DNA of 5,016 bases from contig SKTN01000010.1 of NCBI GenBank assembly GCA_007117945.1, positions 1-5,016 of the forward strand, given 5' to 3'. Below are positions 1 through 5,016 of this stretch, one piece after another. Every line of letters starts with the position of its first letter. Within the stretch, counting starts at the first letter, position 1. The notes below the pieces were generated by a model. It made no database searches and was not told where the DNA came from. It was given only the letters and a program-made list of their open reading frames with translations. The position numbers were made by a program, and so were the translations under genes. Source of the stretch: Nitriliruptoraceae bacterium. GTDB lineage: Bacteria > Actinomycetota > Nitriliruptoria > Nitriliruptorales > Nitriliruptoraceae.

Positions 1-18
1 CACGGCGCCGCGTGCGGG

Positions 19-3000
19 TCAGGCGCCGGCGGGTCCGAGGGCGTCCGCGAGCAGCTGCCGTTGCTCCTGCTCGTGCACCACGTGCTGGCCCGCCGCCGGC
101 GAGGCGGAGGCGGCCCGGCTGGCCCGGCGCAGGGAGCGCTGCCCGTCGAGCCCGTCGAGCACCTCGCGCAACCGGCTCTCCACGAAGCCCCACCCGCCCA
201 TGTTGGCGGGCTCCTCCTGGACCCAGCACACGTCAGCGGCGTTCGGGTAGGACGCCAGCACCTCGCTGATCCGCTCGCCCGGGTAGGGGTAGAGCTGCTC
301 CACGCGGACGACCGCCGCCGGGACGTCACGCTGATCACGTTCGCGCAGGAGCTCGTGGGCCACCTTCCCCGAGGCGAGCAGCACCGTCGACACCTCGTCG
401 CGGTCACGCTCGCCGGTCTCCACTCCCGGGTCGTCGAGCACCTCGTGGAAGTGCCCCCCGATGAGCTCCGACAGCGGCGAGGTGGCGTCGGGTGAGCGCA
501 GCAGCGACTTCGGCGTGAAGATCACCAGCGGCTTGCGCACCTCACGGTGCATCTGGCGGCGCAGGACGTGGAAGTACTGCGCCGCGGTGGTGGCGTTGAC
601 CACCTGGATGTTGTCGTCGGCGGCCAGCACGAGGAAGCGCTCGATGCGGGCCGAGGAGTGCTCGGGACCCTGGCCCTCGTAGCCGTGGGGCAGCAGCAGC
701 ACGAGGCCGGAGGTCTCCCCCCACTTGTCCTCGGCGGCCACGATGAACTGGTCGATGACGATCTGGGCCCCGTTGACGAAGTCGCCGAACTGGGCCTCCC
801 AACAGGTCAGCGCCTCGGGACGTTCCACGGAGTAGCCGTACTCGAAGCCCACCGCCGCGTACTCGCTCAGCAGGGAGTCGTAGACGAACCAACGTCCCTG
901 GCCGGCGGCGAGGTTGGCCAGCGGCAGGTGCTCCTCACCGGTGCGGTAGTCCATCTGGACGGCGTGGCGGTGCGAGAAGGTGCCGCGGCGCGAGTCCTGC
1001 CCGGCCAGGCGCACGTCGATCCCCTCGAGCAGCAGGGAGCCGAAAGCCAGGGTCTCCCCCAGCGCCCAGTCGATCTGCTCGGCGTCGTAGCGCGCACGTG
1101 CCTTGCCGAAGATGCGGTCCAGCTTCGGGTGGCGGTTGAAGCCGTCGGGGACCTCGAACTGCACGGAAGCGATCCGGTCGAGGTGGCCGCGGTCGACCCC
1201 GGTCGCCACGACCTCGTGGGCCCAGTCCTCGCTGGGCTCGTGGGGCTCGGGTGGCTCCGGGGGCGACGCCTGCTTCGTCTCGTCGAAGGCCTGCTGGAGC
1301 CGCGACTCGAAGTCCTCGAGGGACTCCTCCGCCTGCTCCAGGGAGATGTCGCCACGACGCACGAGCGCCTCGGTGTAGAGCTTGCGCGCCGAGCGGTGCC
1401 GCTCGATCGTCTCGTACATCTCCGGCTGGGTGAAGGAGGGGTCATCGGCCTCGTTGTGCCCGTGCCGCCGGTAACAGATCAGATCGATCACGATGTCGCG
1501 GTGGAAGCGTTCGCGGTAGCGGAAGGCCAGGCGGGCCACGCGCACCACGGCCTCCGGATCGTCGCCGTTGACGTGCAGGATCGGCGCCTGGACGGTCTTG
1601 GCGACATCGGTGGCGTAGAAGGAGGACCGGGAGGCCTCGGGCGAGGTGGTGAAGCCCACCTGGTTGTTGATCACGACGTGGATCGTCCCGCCCGTGCGGT
1701 AGCCGCGGAGCTGGGAGAGGTGGAGGGTCTCCACGACCACGCCCTGACCGGCGAAGGCCGAGTCACCGTGCATCAGCACGGGCAGGGCGGGGCGCACGCC
1801 CTCCTCGCCCCGGTCGGCGACGTCCTGGAGCGCGCGGGCGATGCCCTCGACCACGGGGTTGACCGCCTCGAGGTGGGAGGGGTTGGGTGGCAGGTGGAGC
1901 TCCACCTCGTTGCCGGCGCGGGAGGTGTAGGTGCCGCGGGTACCGAGGTGGTACTTGACGTCGCCCGAGCCCTGCACGGTGTCGGGGTCGATGTGGCCCT
2001 CGAACTCCCCGAAGATCTGGCGGTGCGACTTGCCGACGATGTTCGACAGCACGTTGAGCCGACCCCGGTGGGCCATGCCCATGACGATGTCGCCGATCGA
2101 GTCGGCGTCGGCCGCCGCCTCGCACACCGTGTCGAGGAGCGGGATCAGGGACTCACCGCCCTCCAACCCGAAGCGCTTCTGGCCCACGTACTTGGTGTGC
2201 AGGAAGGACTCGAAGGACTCCGCGGCGTTCAGGCGGGACAGCACCCACAGCTGGCCCTCGTGGGAGAGCTCCTCCTGGACCCCCTCGACCTGCTCACGGA
2301 TCCACAGCTTCTGCTCCGGGTCGAGGACGTGGCCGTACTCGATGCCCACGGTGCGGCAGTAGGCGTCCCGGAGCGTGCTGAGGATCCGGGTGAGCTGGAG
2401 CCGCTGGTCCTGCCCGCCCACGTCGGTCAGGAACTCCCGGTCGAGGTCCCAGATCGACAGCCCGTAGTAGGTCGGGTCGAGCTCGGTGTGCATCGCGGCC
2501 TTGCGCTGCCGCAGGGGGTCAAGGTCGGCGATCAGGTGCCCGCGCACCCGGTACATGTTGACCAGCTGATCGACCTTCATCTGCTTGGTGAGCAGGTCGA
2601 CCTCGTCGTCGAGGTCGCTGTGGTCGGTGCGCCAGCGCGCAGGCTCGTAGGGCAGACCCAGGGAGCGGAACACCTCGTCGTAGAAGCCGTCCTCACCCAG
2701 CAGCAGCTGGTGCACACGCTGGAGGTACAGCCCGGACTCCGCCCCCTGGATCACCCGGTGGTCGTAGGTCGAGGTGAGCGTTATCACTTTGCTCACGCCA
2801 AGCTTTGCGATGATGCGGGGATCGGCGGCCTGGTAGGCCGACGGGTAGTCGATGGCGCCCACGCCGAGGATCGCGGCCTGGCCGGCCATCAGCCGGGGGA
2901 TCGAGTGCACGGTGCCGATCGTGCCCGGGTTGGTGATCGTCAGGGTGCCGCCCGCGAACATCGCCGGGTCGAGCTTGCCCGTCCGGATACGCCGGATGAT

Positions 3001-3717
3001 GTCCTCGTAGGCCCGTAGGAACGCCTCGAAGGACAGCGAGGTGGCGTCCTGGATGACGGGCACCACCAGGGAGCGGGACCCGTCGTCGTTCTGGACGTCG
3101 ACGGCGAGGCCAAGGCCCACCTGCTCCGGACGCAGGGTGGCGGGCTTGCCGTCCTCGGTCTCGGTGAACACCGTGGTCATGGCGGGGACGTCGACCAGGG
3201 CACGGACCATGGCGTAGGCGATGAGGTGGGTGAAGGAGACCTTCCCGCCACGGGTGCGCCGCAGGTAGTTGTTGACGATCCTGCGGTTGACCTCGAGCAG
3301 CTTGGCAGGCACGTCCCGCACGCTGGTCGCCGTCGGGACCCCCAGCGAGGTCTCCATGTTCTCCACGATGCGCGCGCCCACACCGCGGATGCGCTGCGCC
3401 TCGGCGCCCTCGGGCACGGCCGCCACGGCACGCCGGGGAGGGCTGGCACCGCCACCTGCCGGCGAGCTGGAGCCCGCAGCACCGCCATCCTCGGCTGAGC
3501 GGCCGTCCCCACCCGCTGACTGGTCAGCCTCGGAGCCCACCGCCCGGCCCGCCGGCGCCGGGGCGTCAGGGCGGTAGTCCGCGAAGAAGTCCTGCCAGGG
3601 TGAGGACAGCGAGTCCGGGTCGTGCTGGTACTGCTCGTAGAGCTCCTCGACCAGCCACGCGTTGAGCTCGGACTGTGCGGGCTGCGAGGGGGTTGCGGTG
3701 CGTGCGGGGGAGGCCAT
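19..3717 (-). CDS. kgd: Multifunctional 2-oxoglutarate dehydrogenase/decarboxylase, fused E2-like and E1o domains (Kgd/SucA/OdhA type)
   Basis: Cytosolic thiamine-diphosphate enzyme that decarboxylates 2-oxoglutarate in the TCA cycle. With lipoylated partners it supplies the E1 and succinyltransferase steps to succinyl-CoA. The family is also reported to release succinic semialdehyde or make 2-hydroxy-3-oxoadipate. Seen in the 1232 residues: a short N-terminal E1-type helix (about 16-48, SELNAWLVEELYEQY); a Gly/Ser/Ala/Pro-rich linker (about 50-105); an E2-type acyltransferase domain (about 106-355) with DHRVIQG and likely catalytic His320; then E1o, with GMAHRGRLNVL (His550), NPSHLEAVNP (His615), the ThDP/Mg motif HGDSAFAGQG (651-659) through NNQVGF (684-689), RHGHNEADDP (751-760), QGPEHSSARIERF (His1020) and a transketolase-type C-terminal part. 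No lipoyl domain is present, as is usual for this family. Length matches mycobacterial Kgd (about 1230). The ATG start is secure because an in-frame TGA lies seven codons upstream with no other start between. The gene appears intact. Homologues are inhibited by FHA proteins (GarA/OdhI), which cannot be seen here. Confidence 0.97.
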   Translation of the reverse strand: MASPARTATPSQPAQSELNAWLVEELYEQYQHDPDSLSSPWQDFFADYRPDAPAPAGRAVGSEADQSAGGDGRSAEDGGAAGSSSPAGGGASPPRRAVAAVPEGAEAQRIRGVGARIVENMETSLGVPTATSVRDVPAKLLEVNRRIVNNYLRRTRGGKVSFTHLIAYAMVRALVDVPAMTTVFTETEDGKPATLRPEQVGLGLAVDVQNDDGSRSLVVPVIQDATSLSFEAFLRAYEDIIRRIRTGKLDPAMFAGGTLTITNPGTIGTVHSIPRLMAGQAAILGVGAIDYPSAYQAADPRIIAKLGVSKVITLTSTYDHRVIQGAESGLYLQRVHQLLLGEDGFYDEVFRSLGLPYEPARWRTDHSDLDDEVDLLTKQMKVDQLVNMYRVRGHLIADLDPLRQRKAAMHTELDPTYYGLSIWDLDREFLTDVGGQDQRLQLTRILSTLRDAYCRTVGIEYGHVLDPEQKLWIREQVEGVQEELSHEGQLWVLSRLNAAESFESFLHTKYVGQKRFGLEGGESLIPLLDTVCEAAADADSIGDIVMGMAHRGRLNVLSNIVGKSHRQIFGEFEGHIDPDTVQGSGDVKYHLGTRGTYTSRAGNEVELHLPPNPSHLEAVNPVVEGIARALQDVADRGEEGVRPALPVLMHGDSAFAGQGVVVETLHLSQLRGYRTGGTIHVVINNQVGFTTSPEASRSSFYATDVAKTVQAPILHVNGDDPEAVVRVARLAFRYRERFHRDIVIDLICYRRHGHNEADDPSFTQPEMYETIERHRSARKLYTEALVRRGDISLEQAEESLEDFESRLQQAFDETKQASPPEPPEPHEPSEDWAHEVVATGVDRGHLDRIASVQFEVPDGFNRHPKLDRIFGKARARYDAEQIDWALGETLAFGSLLLEGIDVRLAGQDSRRGTFSHRHAVQMDYRTGEEHLPLANLAAGQGRWFVYDSLLSEYAAVGFEYGYSVERPEALTCWEAQFGDFVNGAQIVIDQFIVAAEDKWGETSGLVLLLPHGYEGQGPEHSSARIERFLVLAADDNIQVVNATTAAQYFHVLRRQMHREVRKPLVIFTPKSLLRSPDATSPLSELIGGHFHEVLDDPGVETGERDRDEVSTVLLASGKVAHELLRERDQRDVPAAVVRVEQLYPYPGERISEVLASYPNAADVCWVQEEPANMGGWGFVESRLREVLDGLDGQRSLRRASRAASASPAAGQHVVHEQEQRQLLADALGPAGA

Positions 3718-3722
3718 GGCTG

Positions 3723-3727
3723 CTCTC
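3723..3727 (-). promoter_or_regulatory. Weak Shine-Dalgarno site of kgd
   Basis: Read on the minus strand, GAGAG is followed by CAGCC and then the ATG of kgd, a 5-nt spacer. The match to the anti-Shine-Dalgarno sequence is only partial. It is supported mainly by position, because the ATG is the only possible start after the in-frame TGA at 3739-3741. Confidence 0.4.
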
Positions 3728-3835
3728 GACGGGCGGTGTCAGGGCGGGGGTGGCGACCGGGAGGGTACGTCCCAGCTGCAGGGCCCGGCTCGGATGGCCC
3801 GTGCTGCGCGCCCAACGTCACGCCATGCCACCCGT

Positions 3836-3861
3836 GGAACCCGGCGCCGGCCGCCGGCGTC
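3836..3861 (+). promoter_or_regulatory. Candidate ECF-sigma-type promoter for the lipoprotein gene
   Basis: GGAAC at 3836-3840 and CGTC at 3858-3861 are separated by 17 nt. This resembles the GGAAC / CGT(T) pattern of many actinobacterial ECF sigma factors. Transcription would begin roughly 35-40 nt before the GTG at 3908, a sensible leader length. The spacer includes the 10-bp palindrome CCGGCGCCGG (3841-3850). In DNA this GC-rich, such short motifs also arise by chance, so this is a candidate only. Confidence 0.25.
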
Positions 3862-3894
3862 CGACCCCGTGGAGGCGGTCACCGCCCCGAGCCC

Positions 3895-3900
3895 AGGAGG
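3895..3900 (+). promoter_or_regulatory. Shine-Dalgarno site of the DUF4349 lipoprotein gene
   Basis: A perfect AGGAGG lies 7 nt before the GTG at 3908. It decides the start: the in-frame ATG at 3794, which would add 38 codons rich in Arg and Pro, lacks a comparable site and would put the signal peptide deep inside the protein. Confidence 0.85.
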
Positions 3901-3907
3901 TCGCACC

Positions 3908-4051
3908 GTGGAGCGCACGCAGCACAGCACCGTAACCCGCCACCTCGGTGTGGGATCGGGCCCCGCCGGGCACCGCCAGCGACGCTCCCGCCCCACCACG
4001 CTGGGCCTGCTCGCCCTGCTGCTCGTGACCGCGATCGTGCTGTCGGCCTGC
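3908..4051 (+). other. Lipoprotein signal peptide and lipobox
   Basis: Residues 1-48 of the DUF4349 protein. A basic stretch (HRQRRSR, 22-28) precedes a Leu/Val/Ala-rich core (LGLLALLLVTAIV, 32-44), and the lipobox L-S-A-C ends at Cys48 (codon 4049-4051), followed by Ala-Ala. This is a textbook Lgt/LspA substrate except that the n-region, at 31 residues, is longer than usual. Starting at GTG 3950 would give a more typical length but has no Shine-Dalgarno sequence. The residue after Cys is Ala, with Asp only at +4 and +5. Confidence 0.85.
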
Positions 4052-5016
4052 GCCGCCGTGGACGACCTCAGCGGCAGCACCAGCGGGGCAGACGACGCGT
4101 GGACGGCCACCGAGGACGCGGGCGAGGCCCCGGAGGCCGCGCCCGATGAGGCCGTCGACCGCGACGTCGCCGAGGTCGCGGAGGATGCCGAGGATGCCGG
4201 CCCCGCCGGCGACGACTCGCCAGCCGCACGGTCGGAGGTGGGCGCGGGACGGGCGGTGATCCGCACCGCCCACATGCACATCCGGGCCCGTGACACCGCC
4301 ACCGCCGCGGACGACATCGTCGCCCTCGTGGAGGCCAGTGAGGGCTACGTCTCCGGTACGGATCTCGCACGTGACGCCGACGGCGTGGTCTCCGGGCGGC
4401 TCACCCTGCGGGTGCCGACCGAGGAGCTGACCACCACCCTCGACGCGATCGACGAGCTGGCCGACAGCGTGCTGGAGCGGCGCCTCGACGAGCAGGACGT
4501 GACCACCGAACTCAGCGATCTCGACGCGCGCATCACCAACCTGGAGGCCTACGAGGAGGAGCTCCGCCAGCTGCTCACCGAGGTCCGCGAGTCGACCACC
4601 GACACCGAGGACCTGCTGCGCGTGTTCGATCGCGTGAACGAGGTCCGTGGGGAGATCGACCAGGCGACCGCCAGGCGGACCGTCCTCGCGGACCAGGTGG
4701 CGATGTCCACGATCCACCTCCAGCTCTCGCCCACGCCCGCGACCGGCCCGGTGACCGACCCCGGTTGGGCGCCCGGTGACACCGCCCGGGGGGCGCTGGC
4801 CACCACGATGCGGATCCTGGCCGACCTGGCGGACACGGTCATCCGCATCGGCTTGACCGTGCTGCCCGTCACCCTCGTGGTGCTGATCCCGATCGCCCTG
4901 GTGGTCTGGCTGGTGCGTCGGGTGGTGGTCTCCCGCCAGCGCCGGAGCGCCGCCGCGGACGGGACGGCGGCGACACAGGGAGCGCCTGCGGCGACACAGG
5001 GAGCGCCTGCGGCGAC
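3908..5016 (+). CDS. DUF4349-family lipoprotein with C-terminal membrane helix (3' end beyond window)
   Basis: Predicted surface lipoprotein of unknown function; 369 codons are visible and no stop is reached. Residues 1-31 are a long basic n-region, 32-47 a hydrophobic core, and LSAC at 45-48 is a lipobox, so Cys48 should be lipidated after signal peptidase II cleavage. Residues 49-114 are low-complexity and acidic (about 20 Asp/Glu against 2 Arg). From about 115 the pattern AVIRTAHMHIRARD, then EASEGYV, a heptad-rich coiled coil (about 196-265, with LDARITNLEAYEEEL and RVNEVRGEID) and DQVAMSTIHLQL matches the DUF4349 family as I remember it. A membrane helix (about 314-336) is followed by a basic RR...RQRR segment, then an Ala/Thr/Gln/Gly/Pro repeat tail. 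GTG 3908 is chosen because AGGAGG lies 7 nt upstream; an in-frame ATG at 3794 has no comparable site, and an in-frame GTG at 3950 has none either. It is divergent from kgd. Family assignment is from pattern memory, not a search. Confidence 0.88.
   Translation, partial: MERTQHSTVTRHLGVGSGPAGHRQRRSRPTTLGLLALLLVTAIVLSACAAVDDLSGSTSGADDAWTATEDAGEAPEAAPDEAVDRDVAEVAEDAEDAGPAGDDSPAARSEVGAGRAVIRTAHMHIRARDTATAADDIVALVEASEGYVSGTDLARDADGVVSGRLTLRVPTEELTTTLDAIDELADSVLERRLDEQDVTTELSDLDARITNLEAYEEELRQLLTEVRESTTDTEDLLRVFDRVNEVRGEIDQATARRTVLADQVAMSTIHLQLSPTPATGPVTDPGWAPGDTARGALATTMRILADLADTVIRIGLTVLPVTLVVLIPIALVVWLVRRVVVSRQRRSAAADGTAATQGAPAATQGAPAA
4181..4198 (+). repeat. Two tandem 9-bp units in the acidic linker
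   Basis: GAGGATGCC occurs twice back to back and encodes Glu-Asp-Ala twice. It lies in the low-complexity acidic linker after the lipobox and probably reflects local slippage in repetitive coding sequence. Confidence 0.8.
4967..5016 (+). repeat. Exact 21-bp in-frame tandem repeat, at least 2.4 copies
   Basis: The unit begins GCGGCGACACAG and ends GGAGCGCCT. Copies are 4967-4987, 4988-5008 and a partial 5009-5016, identical at every base and cut by the window edge. Because the unit is a multiple of three, it encodes the heptapeptide AATQGAP in the predicted cytoplasmic tail of the lipoprotein. Perfect identity suggests recent expansion by slippage or unequal recombination. Total copy number cannot be read here. 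Confidence 0.95.

Larger units (their letters stand above)
3718..3907. other. Divergent intergenic region between kgd and the lipoprotein gene
   Basis: This 190-bp region must carry the 5' control signals of both genes. Visible in it are the two ribosome-binding sites, the candidate ECF-type promoter, a 10-bp palindrome (3841-3850), and a short inverted repeat GGGCC (3781-3785) / GGCCC (3796-3800) with a 10-nt loop. No sigma-70-type -35/-10 pair is convincing on either strand, and there is no clear operator, riboswitch or terminator. Several reading frames stay open across it because of high GC, so openness is not evidence of coding. Confidence 0.6.

Noticed and set aside
1..18. Possible terminator or gene downstream of kgd
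   Set aside because: Only 18 bases are available after the stop codon, and no hairpin or start signal can be judged.
1254..1290. Pro/Glu-rich stretch in Kgd (residues about 819-830) as a possible frameshift or insertion
   Set aside because: It lies at a natural linker between the first and second E1o subdomains, the reading frame is continuous, and conserved motifs resume on both sides.
1476..1495. Cluster of GATC sites
   Set aside because: It encodes the conserved Kgd residues DIVIDLICYR and is explained by Asp and Ile codons. There is no sign of an origin or methylation-controlled element.
547..3018. An 823-codon open frame on the plus strand, opposite kgd
   Set aside because: It is in exact antisense register with kgd, where a stop needs a sense TTA, CTA or TCA codon. 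These are very rare at this GC content, so a long empty frame is expected. The translation is low-quality, with no recognisable domain.
3762..3767. TACCCT on the minus strand as a -10 box for kgd
   Set aside because: The position relative to the start would fit, but there is no -35-like hexamer at 16-19 bp spacing, and a six-base match to TANNNT is weak.
3781..3800. GGGCC/GGCCC inverted repeat as a terminator or operator
   Set aside because: The stem is only five pairs with a 10-nt loop and no T-run, and it lies between divergent starts, so a terminator makes no sense. Such repeats are common at this GC content.
3622..4149. A 175-codon plus-strand frame across the intergenic region and the lipoprotein start
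   Set aside because: It overlaps both well-supported genes in the wrong frames and is Arg/Pro/Gly-rich, typical of high-GC shadow frames.
3818..4717. A 299-codon open frame on the minus strand, opposite the lipoprotein gene
   Set aside because: It is the same antisense-register effect. The plus-strand reading has a Shine-Dalgarno sequence, lipobox, coiled coil and membrane helix, while this one shows no coherent protein features.

Overview
The window looks like chromosomal DNA of a high-GC actinobacterium (Actinomycetota). Base composition is strongly GC-rich, wobble positions are almost all G or C, and the main gene is the fused E2-E1 form of 2-oxoglutarate dehydrogenase that is characteristic of this phylum. 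I cannot place it below phylum level. The acidic exported protein next to it would fit a salt-tolerant lineage, but that is only a guess.

Layout: bases 1-18 are the start of whatever follows the large gene and show nothing. Bases 19-3717 (minus strand) hold one complete gene of 1232 codons for the multifunctional 2-oxoglutarate metabolism enzyme Kgd (also called SucA or OdhA), a TCA-cycle enzyme. Bases 3718-3907 are a 190-bp divergent intergenic region carrying the start signals of both genes. Bases 3908-5016 (plus strand) hold a lipoprotein gene of the DUF4349 family. It has a GTG start and a strong Shine-Dalgarno sequence, and it runs off the window with no stop codon after 369 codons. Its last visible bases are an exact 21-bp tandem repeat cut by the window edge.

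The two genes are transcribed away from each other and have no obvious shared biochemical function: one is a cytosolic central-carbon enzyme, the other a predicted membrane-anchored surface protein. Any link between them would be through the shared control region. I see no RNA genes, CRISPR arrays, transposons, prophage genes or defence genes. The window is mostly ordinary housekeeping sequence, and I did not find a convincing new system. The points most worth a second look are the heptapeptide repeat at the right edge, the predicted two-ended membrane anchoring of the lipoprotein, a possible ECF-sigma promoter before it, and a short low-GC patch with unusual codons inside kgd.
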